Origin: Flavobacterium sp.
GTDB taxonomy: Bacteria > Bacteroidota > Bacteroidia > Flavobacteriales > Flavobacteriaceae
Direction: 5' to 3'
Length of the DNA: 64,000 nt
NCBI GenBank assembly: GCA_016787805.1
Contig: JAEUTY010000038.1
Coordinates: 91,686-155,685 of the forward strand
A program made the position numbers and the translations under genes. The stretch's first letter is position 1. Each line of letters starts with the position of its first letter. This document shows, in pieces, positions 25,602-34,212 of this stretch. The notes below the pieces were generated by a model. That model did no database searches and had not been told where the DNA came from. It was given only the letters and a program-made list of their open reading frames with translations.

Positions 25602-27287
25602 ATGTTATCTTTAAAGCCATTTTTTCCCTCTGACACACTATTAAAATTAGAGTTTTTAATAGATGGTGTAAATGTTGGGTTAGATACTTTACTAAAAGAT
25701 GCAAGCATTCAGTTTGAACTCAACAAAATTCCGTTTGCCAAGTTTACGTTCATTTCCAATCAATTAACAACTGATAGCAAAGAAAAATTGCCAACCGATT
25801 CGTTAGTTCGAAAATCAGAGGAGACGCCAATAAACATTGAGGTAAAGATTAACTACCAAAACAAATCGGTTACTTTTTTTAAAGGAATTATAAAATCACT
25901 CCACAAACAGAATGATGACACCCAAGTGGTGACCAAAATTGAGTGTAAAGACATTGGATTTAAATTGGCTCAACCGACCAAAGTCGATGAAAATAACAAA
26001 GACAAATTTGCCGACAAGCTCAAAACGTATACTTCTAATGTTCAATTAAAATTAGGTTCAGATTTTAATGGTACTTGGGGAGAGGAAATAATTACGCATA
26101 ACTCGGCTACTGTTCCTTGGGATTATTTAGTTGGGTTTTTAGACTCTGTAGGAATAATGATAGCTCTTAGAAACGGCGATTTCAATGGAATTGATATTCT
26201 AAAAAAAACGACCAAAGAGGCCTATGTTGCTGAAAATGGACTCAATGTGTTTTCTTTTACGGGTAAAAAAGATCCTGAGCGAATCAAATCTTCCGTAACA
26301 ATTGAAACATGGGATATTGAATCACAGGCCATAAAAAAAACTACATCCGAACAAAGCGGACCAAAAAATGAGCAAACAATAAAGGTCAATCAATCCACTT
26401 ATCAACCTTCAACATTAACACGAATTGTTGATGCCATCAAAGAAAAAAGCAATATAGCTGCAGTTCATGGTAAAGTGACAACTTATGGTAATTTAGAGGC
26501 TAAAGCTGGCGATTTTATAGGTTTTAGCAAAATTAATCCCGATGTTGATGATAAAGCTTTTTTAATTACGCAAGAAGTGCATACCATTGAAAATGGTTGC
26601 TGGAGAACGGAATACACGTACGGATTTGAAAACGAAAAATCATTTACTGAAAATACTACTTCAGGAGTCAATAATAGTCAAGCTCAAGTAGGTCAATCCA
26701 ATACTATCAACGGATTGCAAATTGGCATTGTAACTCAAATAGAAGAAGACCCAAATAATCAATTTCGAGTTAAAGTTCGAATCCCAATTTTGTCTGAAAA
26801 AGGGGAAGGTGTATGGGCTCGATTAGCTACAATGAATGCTTCTAAAGAAATGGGAAGTTATTTTATTCCAAATGTGAATGATGAAGTAATTATTGGCTGT
26901 TTGGGGAATAATCCCGATACTCCAATAGTTTTAGGAAGCGTATATAGTAGCACCAATACCATGCCTTTTCCTATCGCAAAAGAAAACTATATCAAAGGTT
27001 TTGTTACCAAAGAAGGAACTAAGATCATTATGGATGATGAAAAAAAAGTCATCGAACTCAGTACCAAAAAAGGAAACAAAATAACAATTAGCGATGATTT
27101 AAAAGGAATCACTTTGGAAGATGAAAACAAAAACAAAATTGTGATGGACGATAAAGGAATTACCATCGAAAGTTGTAAGGATTTTAATGTCAAAGCTAAA
27201 GGAAATATCAAAATAGAAGGTGTTCAAGTGGCTGCTGAGGCAAGTGGTACAATGGAATTAAAAGGAACAATGATTAAACTCAATTAA
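25602..27287 (+). CDS. eCIS spike/hub protein (Afp8-like, VgrG-type gp27-gp5 fusion)
   Basis: 561 residues. The N-terminal half is gp27-like hub (FLIDGVNVGLDTLLKDASIQ onward). An OB-fold gp5 domain follows around residues 370-460 (IGIVTQIEEDPNNQFRVKV, VNDEVIIGCLGNNPDTPIVLG). The C-terminus is a repetitive beta-helix (repeats such as KKVIELSTKKGNKITISDD and IVMDDKGITIES) that forms the central spike. There is no lysozyme insertion and no effector extension. The PAAR tip gene follows directly. Confidence 0.95.
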   Translation: MLSLKPFFPSDTLLKLEFLIDGVNVGLDTLLKDASIQFELNKIPFAKFTFISNQLTTDSKEKLPTDSLVRKSEETPINIEVKINYQNKSVTFFKGIIKSLHKQNDDTQVVTKIECKDIGFKLAQPTKVDENNKDKFADKLKTYTSNVQLKLGSDFNGTWGEEIITHNSATVPWDYLVGFLDSVGIMIALRNGDFNGIDILKKTTKEAYVAENGLNVFSFTGKKDPERIKSSVTIETWDIESQAIKKTTSEQSGPKNEQTIKVNQSTYQPSTLTRIVDAIKEKSNIAAVHGKVTTYGNLEAKAGDFIGFSKINPDVDDKAFLITQEVHTIENGCWRTEYTYGFENEKSFTENTTSGVNNSQAQVGQSNTINGLQIGIVTQIEEDPNNQFRVKVRIPILSEKGEGVWARLATMNASKEMGSYFIPNVNDEVIIGCLGNNPDTPIVLGSVYSSTNTMPFPIAKENYIKGFVTKEGTKIIMDDEKKVIELSTKKGNKITISDDLKGITLEDENKNKIVMDDKGITIESCKDFNVKAKGNIKIEGVQVAAEASGTMELKGTMIKLN

Positions 27288-27290
27288 AAA

Positions 27291-27581
27291 ATGGGAGCTG
27301 CTGCTAGAACTGGAGATATGCATGTTTGTCCAGCATCCGATGGACCAAAGCCTCATGTTGGCGGCCCCGTTTTGCCTGGAGCCAATACAACAGTTTTGAT
27401 TGCCAACATGCCTGCTGCTGTTGTAGGAGACAATTGTACGTGTACAGGACCACCTGATTCTATAGTGGCGGGATCATCATCAGTACAAATTGCAGGAAAA
27501 CCAGCCGCAAGAATGGGCGATTCAACTGCGCATGGAGGAACAATAACAGTAGGTTGCCCAACCGTTTTAATAGGAGGATAA
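27291..27581 (+). CDS. PAAR-repeat spike tip protein (Afp10-like)
   Basis: 96 residues. PAAR signatures: AARTGDMHVCP at the N-terminus, PAAVVGDNCTC, and IAGKPAARMGDSTAHGG followed by GCPTVLIGG. PAAR proteins fold into a zinc-pinned cone that sharpens the spike. Conserved His and Cys residues for the metal are present. Nothing is fused to it, so cargo is not carried on the tip here. Its start lies 3 bp after the spike stop. Confidence 0.95.
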   Translation: MGAAARTGDMHVCPASDGPKPHVGGPVLPGANTTVLIANMPAAVVGDNCTCTGPPDSIVAGSSSVQIAGKPAARMGDSTAHGGTITVGCPTVLIGG

Positions 27582-27595
27582 ATAGTATATAAACC

Positions 27596-28015
27596 ATGGC
27601 AAAAGAATCATTTTTAGGAAAAGGGTGGAGTTTTCCACCAACATTCAATAATTTATCGGGAACGGTAAAAACAGTTGAAGACGAAACCGATATATTCCAA
27701 AGTTTGAACATTCTACTTTCAACACAATTGAAAGAAAGAGTTATGCGCTCTGACTTTGGGTGCGATTTGTCAGCTTTGCTATACGAAAGTATTACCGTTA
27801 CTCTTTTGACTAAAATAAAGGGAATAATTGAAAACGCAATTCTATTGTACGAACCAAGAATTGACCTTATTGATGTTGACTTTTTTAATGAAGAAACCAA
27901 TAATGGTGTGATTAATATAGAGGTGATTTATCAAATTAAAGCCACTAATTCGAGAAAGAATTTTGTGTATCCTTTTTATTTAGAAGAAGGAACGTATTTA
28001 AACAATAAACAATAA
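27596..28015 (+). CDS. gp25-like baseplate wedge protein (Afp9-like)
   Basis: 139 residues of the GPW/gp25 family: GKGWSFPPTF at the N-terminus, the core ILLSTQLKERVMRSDFGCDLSALLYE (EPR-type motif region RSDFG), and IEVIYQIKATNSRKNFVYPF. It starts sheath assembly at the baseplate. It is 14 bp after PAAR, and its stop overlaps the start of the following gene by one base (TAATGG). Confidence 0.93.
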   Translation: MAKESFLGKGWSFPPTFNNLSGTVKTVEDETDIFQSLNILLSTQLKERVMRSDFGCDLSALLYESITVTLLTKIKGIIENAILLYEPRIDLIDVDFFNEETNNGVINIEVIYQIKATNSRKNFVYPFYLEEGTYLNNKQ

Positions 28016-31000
28016 TGGAAAATTGTAACTCATTATTATCGATACACACAGGAACAGGAACGACACAAAATGACAGAGTTCGTCCTGCTCTGCAAACGAG
28101 TTTTTTTCTTGTTGATGAAAGAAAAGAACAAGACTTTATTGTGTTTGTTCAAAAACTTTCTAAATACGTTAACTATTACAACGAGTTTGATGAGGTTGAA
28201 GGCGATTGGACTAGCTTTTATGAAAATGAAACCACATCTATTTTAATTTTAATCGCCAATTGGAACATACAACTACTGCAAAACCAATATGAAATTTTAA
28301 AAAATGAAATTGCTTTAAATGCAAACTTTTTAGATCAACAAGAGTTATTGTTAGACTATTTCAAGCAAATTAAAGACGAATTTGAAATATTGGTAACTAA
28401 AATTGGTTCGGTAGACGACGAAATATCTGTGAAGGAAAATTTGCTGTCTACATCCTACGCCATTACTGAAAAATTAACGTTTATTCAAGATCAAATCAAC
28501 AGTTCTTCTGATATTATTGGTTTGATGAAAAACTATGTTTTTGTTAAAAATGTACAACAGCTTTTCGGATTATTGCTTTCTTGGAAAGATTTTACCAATT
28601 CAACCATCGATTACCAATTGAATTCGTACGATAAGCATACACCGCATTATACTCTTTTTCTTTCTTTTTTAAAATTATTACGAGTAGCCCAAGACAAGCT
28701 CAATGAATTTACCAAAAATCACCTCAATTTTTATTACAAAGATGTGCTTCACATCGAAAACCAATCGGCTCAACCCGACTATGTTCATTTGGTAGTTGAA
28801 CCGTATGATACAAATCCATTTTTAATTCCGAAAAACACCATTTTTCCTGCCGATAAAAATTCGTTAGGGCAAAAAAAATTCTATAGTTCCACAGCCGATC
28901 AAACCATTAACGGAATTCAACTGGATTCTTTTTTGAGCACGCATTTCAAAAACAATGAATATTATAAGTCTGATCTTTTACCGCTGAACGCAACCAATGA
29001 AGGATTCAATGTTTTTGTAGACAATGCCCAATTGTTCAAAGAAGGAATTATGATTGCCAGCCCAAATTTGTATTTGCAAAGTGGCGAACGAACAATTAAT
29101 TTACGGTTCAATAACCAAACGTATCTTGCCAAAGACTTTAATTTTTACCTAACAGGTGAAGAAAAAGTGATTGAAGTTTTCCCTGATGAAAATTTTAAAG
29201 AAGATAAAAAACTAGAAAATCAATTCATCAGCTTATTGATTCCTTCAACAGTGAAGAAAATAGTTCCTTTCAATGCCAAATTGCATCCCGAATTGTTAAT
29301 TCAAACTTCTTTTCCTGTTCTGAAAATAGTTCCCAAACGAATAGGAATACTAAAATCAATTCATACAATTGAACTCAATATTTCAGTGCAAAATTTCAAA
29401 TCGTTTGTTTTGGATTCAGATTTTGGCAAAATTGATGCAGAAAAAGCATTTTTTCCTTTCGGAGAATTTCCAAAAAAAGGCAACGGAATTATCGTGAGCT
29501 CTAATGAGTTTTTTATGAAGAAAAACGCAACAGCTACTTTTGTGCTGGTTCCTGAAGAAGGTAAATCAAATGATCATATATCAAAATTAACTTCTGCCTT
29601 TATTTTAACAAAAGGGAAATATGTTTCGGTTAAGAAAGCAACAGAAATTAGCAATTCTTTTCCTTTAAAAAATTATAATTTCGAAGACGTAGTGAGTGAA
29701 GATGTCGTTTCAAATGGCAAAATCAGAATTGAATTGGCTAATGATTCTTATGCTGGAGAAAAATTTCTGCAAGCGTTTATCAATGCTAGCGCCAAAACAG
29801 CCACTGCTACAGAAGCAACAAAATACAATACTACTTTCTTAGAAAAACCTAGAGCCAAAAGTTTTGAATTTCATTATTCAGTAAATGAAACGATTAAATT
29901 ATCAGGTAAAACAACCGAAAATAACCCAATAGAACTCTATCATTCGTTGCCATTTGGGTATAAAAAGATTGCTCGAAGAGAGTTCTTTTTTTCAAGAAAT
30001 AATTCACTTGAAGGTGCGATTTATCTCGGATTTAAAAATGTGCTTCCCAAAGACGGGCTCAATCTTTTATTGCAATTGGAAGAAGGAACGGCCAACCCGT
30101 TATTGCCACCAGCAACCGTTAGATGGCACTATTTGCATCAAAATAATTGGACATCATTAGAGCCAGAAGCAATTGGTGATGAAACACGCTTTTTAACCCA
30201 ATCAGGTTTGGTTTCTATTACAGTTCCTGCATTCAGTACAACAACCAATACTGTTTTAGAAGCTTCCAATTTTTGGTTGCGAATTTCGGTTTCAAATATT
30301 CAAGCAGTTTGCAAGTTTATTGGCGTGCATACACAAGCATTGAAAGCAGTTTTAACTGATTATGAAGGTTCGGGAGTCGTATTTGTTGAATCGACTTCAA
30401 AAGAAAAAATCACCAAAACGTACGATTCATTTGATAAAATTAAAAAAATCACGCAGCCTTACAGCTCGTTTGGTGGGAAAGTAAAAGAAAAAGACGAATT
30501 TCTTTATATGCGTTCAAGCGAACGATTGCGTCACAAAAATAGAGCAATTACCTCTTGGGATTATGAACGAATTATTTTGCAAGAATTTCCAGATGTATTT
30601 CGCGTAAAAACATTAAACCATTACCGCTATGATACTAAAATTTCGAATGTTTCTGCGGGTTATATTACGCTTATTCCAATTGCTCGTTCGTCAAGCACAG
30701 ATATAGTTAATTGGAAACCATTTCTGAGTTTGAATAAAATGATTTTAATCAAAGAACACCTCCAAAAAATAGCTTCGCCACATGCAAGAATCAATGTGAA
30801 ACCTCCTCGTTTGGAAAAAGTAGAAATTAATTTTATGGTGAAGTTTCACATCGTTGAGGGGATGGATACAAGGCTGTATACCAAACAATTAAAAGAAACA
30901 ATTAACCAATACTTGAGCCCATGGGCTTATGAGAATACAGAAGTAAATTTTGCTAATGAAATTGAGTTTTCTTCAATAATTCAACTAATCGATAATCAAA

Positions 31001-31161
31001 GTTTTGTCGATTATATAACTGATTTTAAAGTAACTCAGTATGTTTTGAACGAAAACTTTCAAGTAGTTGGAAATCCAATTCAAAATTTGAACAAGATTAC
31101 ACCGCAAACGGATTTCACTTTGTTTGTTCCGAATGAAACCCATCACATTCAAGAAATATAA
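28015..31161 (+). CDS. large baseplate protein J-like (Afp11-like)
   Basis: 1048 residues. The first ~240 residues are helical and charged. A long beta-rich body follows, and the C-terminal ~220 residues hold the baseplate-J/gp6-like signature: YMRSSERLRHKNRAITSWDY, then FPDVFRVKTLNHY and a terminal gp6-like strand set. J proteins form the wedge ring around the hub. Translation is probably coupled to the gp25 gene. Confidence 0.85.
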   Translation: MENCNSLLSIHTGTGTTQNDRVRPALQTSFFLVDERKEQDFIVFVQKLSKYVNYYNEFDEVEGDWTSFYENETTSILILIANWNIQLLQNQYEILKNEIALNANFLDQQELLLDYFKQIKDEFEILVTKIGSVDDEISVKENLLSTSYAITEKLTFIQDQINSSSDIIGLMKNYVFVKNVQQLFGLLLSWKDFTNSTIDYQLNSYDKHTPHYTLFLSFLKLLRVAQDKLNEFTKNHLNFYYKDVLHIENQSAQPDYVHLVVEPYDTNPFLIPKNTIFPADKNSLGQKKFYSSTADQTINGIQLDSFLSTHFKNNEYYKSDLLPLNATNEGFNVFVDNAQLFKEGIMIASPNLYLQSGERTINLRFNNQTYLAKDFNFYLTGEEKVIEVFPDENFKEDKKLENQFISLLIPSTVKKIVPFNAKLHPELLIQTSFPVLKIVPKRIGILKSIHTIELNISVQNFKSFVLDSDFGKIDAEKAFFPFGEFPKKGNGIIVSSNEFFMKKNATATFVLVPEEGKSNDHISKLTSAFILTKGKYVSVKKATEISNSFPLKNYNFEDVVSEDVVSNGKIRIELANDSYAGEKFLQAFINASAKTATATEATKYNTTFLEKPRAKSFEFHYSVNETIKLSGKTTENNPIELYHSLPFGYKKIARREFFFSRNNSLEGAIYLGFKNVLPKDGLNLLLQLEEGTANPLLPPATVRWHYLHQNNWTSLEPEAIGDETRFLTQSGLVSITVPAFSTTTNTVLEASNFWLRISVSNIQAVCKFIGVHTQALKAVLTDYEGSGVVFVESTSKEKITKTYDSFDKIKKITQPYSSFGGKVKEKDEFLYMRSSERLRHKNRAITSWDYERIILQEFPDVFRVKTLNHYRYDTKISNVSAGYITLIPIARSSSTDIVNWKPFLSLNKMILIKEHLQKIASPHARINVKPPRLEKVEINFMVKFHIVEGMDTRLYTKQLKETINQYLSPWAYENTEVNFANEIEFSSIIQLIDNQSFVDYITDFKVTQYVLNENFQVVGNPIQNLNKITPQTDFTLFVPNETHHIQEI

Positions 31162-31172
31162 AAAACCACATC

Positions 31173-34100
31173 ATGGCTACAGATTATTTCATCAATAAAG
31201 ACCGAGCATTACTTCCTTCACAAGATTTCAATTTTTTGTTTGAGGAAGGTTTAAAATATGTGGAAAAGTTGGGGAACAAATTTTGGACCGACTACAATCC
31301 GCACGATCCAGGGATTACTGTTTTGGACGTTTTGTGTTATGCAATTACCGAATTGGGTTACCGATCTGATTTTGACATCAAAGATTTGCTGACCAACTCC
31401 AATGGTGCTATCCAAAATAATTCTTTTTTTACTGCGGCCAATATTTTTACCAATGCTCCTTTGACCGAAATGGATTACCGAAAATTGTTAATTGACATCA
31501 AAGGTATCTCCAATGCTTGGGTATTGGCAACACAACGAAATGTTGATGCAAATGGTTATCACTTGCCGCATCATAGCGAAGCCAGTTTATACCTTAACAA
31601 AATTGAAGATAAACTCAGTCTTTCTAACAAAGATAAAAACGACAAATTAATTCCTGAATTGTTGCTTCGCGGACTGAATAAAGTCAAAATCGAATTAGAA
31701 GAAGATCCAGAATTGGGCGATTTGAACACGCTTTTATTAGAGTATTCTTTCTGGCACGAAAACCGATGGATTAATCTAAAAATTGTTCCTCAATTTACGA
31801 ATTGGAATCATCCCAATGCCGATTTATTTGCTTTGATGAACACGCCATCTAAAATTACCATTGAAAGTATTACCAAAACACAAGACAAAAATGTGCTTTT
31901 TTTGATCGTGAATCGATACAGTGATCCTTCGGACTCGTTGCATTTTCGTATTTTTTCGGAAGACAGTTCGGAAGTTGATATTGCTTTAGATTATTTAAAT
32001 AATGAAGCAAATTTGTGTGATGTCATTTCAAAATTCAAACAGAAAAAAGAAAAAATCAGTTCCATTTTTGCCTCGGTTGAAATGGTTTTACAACAAAACA
32101 GAAACTTAACGGAAGATTATCTGTGTAAAGAAGTGGTTGAGAAAATAGATATTGGTGTTTGTGCCGATATCGAAATTGAACCAGGTGAAGATTCGATAGA
32201 AATTATGACTCAAATTCAAATTGCTATTGATAAAATCATCAGCCCAAAAATCAATTTTTATACTTTAAACCAATTGGTTAATGAAGGGTTACACTCGGAA
32301 GATATTTTTCTCGGGCCTAAATTGCAATACGGATTTCTAAAAGATGCCGAAGTCAACAAAGCACAATTGCCAACAGCAATTCACGCTTCTGATATTATAG
32401 CTGTTTTGATGGAAATTAAAGGAGTTAAATCGGTAAAAAACTTAATGATGAGCGCCTATAATATGTTAGGAATGCCAATCAATGGATCAACAAATCAAAG
32501 TTGGGTTTTGACACTTTCTGGCGAGGTGAAACCAGTGTTTAATCCAAAAAAATCAAAACTATTACTGTTTCAAAAAAACATACCATTTCTACTTTCGGAG
32601 TACCAATTGATGTTGGTAGATCAAAAAGTTGATATGTATAAAATGCAATTCAATCAGAAAAAATTAATCAACAGCAACAATGATTTTGCAGTACCTACTG
32701 GTGACTTTTTTGATTTGAATCATTACTATAGCATACAGGATGAATTTCCTACTAATTACGGACTAGGAAAGAAAAATGTTTCTGAAAAAGCAAGTGCGCT
32801 TCGAAAAGCACAAGTCAAACAACTCAAAGGCTATTTGTTTTTTTATGAACAAATATTAGCGGATTTTTTTAGTCAATTGTACAACGCTAAAGAGTTGTTT
32901 AATACCGATGTTAATGGTGAAAGTAGAACGTATTTTCCAACCTATTTGGATAAAAATATTTTAACTGGTGAAGATTTTTATTCGAAAGAAATATATGCAA
33001 CAAATTTGCCATCCAAATTGTTAAATGGAGAGTCCGACTACGATGTTTCATTAATCGAATCAAAAGCGTTGTATTACGATCGAAAAAATAGAGTGCTCGA
33101 TCATCTAATGGCGCGTTTTGCCGAAAGTTTTAACGATTATGTATTTATGATGTACCAAGTTACCCACGACACTTCGGGTATGGGCGCATTGGCTTTTGAT
33201 TACGAAGATTTGATTTTGGATAAAAAGAATTTTATCAATTCGTATCCCGAAATCAGTAGTAATCGCGGTTTAGGAATGGATTATATAAATGCATCACTAG
33301 TTGATAATGAACTAGAATTTCAACCTTTTTGGAATACCAATCATCGTGGAGGTTACGAAAATAGAGTGGCTAAATTATTGGGAATTAATACTATCGCTCT
33401 ACGAAATATAGTCACAGAAGATAGCGTTCAAACACAATGGACAGTTGAAACGGAAGATGAAAATTATTTGTTTCATATTGTTTCTCCTGGCGTTGATTTA
33501 GTAAACAAATGGAATTGGGCACAATTGCATTTTTTAGATCAAAACCTTTATCAAATTGACACTTACGGCGGAAATTATTATTTGTACTTAGTTGATGATT
33601 CGGTAAAAATTGCCCGATTCGATACTCCATTTGGTACCGAAACAGAAGCAGCTGATTATTTGCAAGAAATGATTAAAATCCTCAACATTTACTACGAGAA
33701 TTTTTATTGCTTGGAACACATTTTACTTCGTCCGTTTGACGGCACTTTCTCTGACGATGATTTGCTGTCAGTTTGTTTGAATGACAAATGCTTAGACGAA
33801 GGGAATAACGACCCTTATTCGTTCAAAGCAACGATTGTTTTACCAGGTTATTTGTCGCGTTTCAAGAATTTAATTTTTAGAAAATACGCCGAAAAAATTT
33901 TCCGTCAAGAAGCGCCAGCACATGTGTTGTTAAAGATTTGTTGGGTAAATATTGAGGATATGATTGGTTTTCAAACCAAATACAGAGATTGGTTAGAAGC
34001 GTATCGAACGTATCGTACTAAATATTGTGCAAACCAACTGACAGATGATGACATCAACGAGTACAAAGTGGTTCTTTCGGCATTAGTTGCAGCACTCAAA

Positions 34101-34202
34101 GAACTCAATACCATATATCCTGAAGGAAATCTTTACGATTGTCAATTAAGCGAAAATACAAACCCCATAATTTTAGGAAATTCATCATTAGGAACTTTAT
34201 AA
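31173..34202 (+). CDS. large baseplate protein (Afp12-like)
   Basis: 1009 residues. The N-terminus has the wedge motif KFWTDYNPHDPGITVLDVLCYAI typical of the second large baseplate protein of eCIS loci. The C-terminal part contains CLEHILLRPFDG and PGYLSRFKNLIFRKYAEKIFRQEAPAHV, also conserved in this family. Together with the preceding gene it should form the heterodimeric wedge. The gap to the preceding gene is 11 bp. Confidence 0.82.
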   Translation: MATDYFINKDRALLPSQDFNFLFEEGLKYVEKLGNKFWTDYNPHDPGITVLDVLCYAITELGYRSDFDIKDLLTNSNGAIQNNSFFTAANIFTNAPLTEMDYRKLLIDIKGISNAWVLATQRNVDANGYHLPHHSEASLYLNKIEDKLSLSNKDKNDKLIPELLLRGLNKVKIELEEDPELGDLNTLLLEYSFWHENRWINLKIVPQFTNWNHPNADLFALMNTPSKITIESITKTQDKNVLFLIVNRYSDPSDSLHFRIFSEDSSEVDIALDYLNNEANLCDVISKFKQKKEKISSIFASVEMVLQQNRNLTEDYLCKEVVEKIDIGVCADIEIEPGEDSIEIMTQIQIAIDKIISPKINFYTLNQLVNEGLHSEDIFLGPKLQYGFLKDAEVNKAQLPTAIHASDIIAVLMEIKGVKSVKNLMMSAYNMLGMPINGSTNQSWVLTLSGEVKPVFNPKKSKLLLFQKNIPFLLSEYQLMLVDQKVDMYKMQFNQKKLINSNNDFAVPTGDFFDLNHYYSIQDEFPTNYGLGKKNVSEKASALRKAQVKQLKGYLFFYEQILADFFSQLYNAKELFNTDVNGESRTYFPTYLDKNILTGEDFYSKEIYATNLPSKLLNGESDYDVSLIESKALYYDRKNRVLDHLMARFAESFNDYVFMMYQVTHDTSGMGALAFDYEDLILDKKNFINSYPEISSNRGLGMDYINASLVDNELEFQPFWNTNHRGGYENRVAKLLGINTIALRNIVTEDSVQTQWTVETEDENYLFHIVSPGVDLVNKWNWAQLHFLDQNLYQIDTYGGNYYLYLVDDSVKIARFDTPFGTETEAADYLQEMIKILNIYYENFYCLEHILLRPFDGTFSDDDLLSVCLNDKCLDEGNNDPYSFKATIVLPGYLSRFKNLIFRKYAEKIFRQEAPAHVLLKICWVNIEDMIGFQTKYRDWLEAYRTYRTKYCANQLTDDDINEYKVVLSALVAALKELNTIYPEGNLYDCQLSENTNPIILGNSSLGTL

Positions 34203-34212
34203 AAAATACATC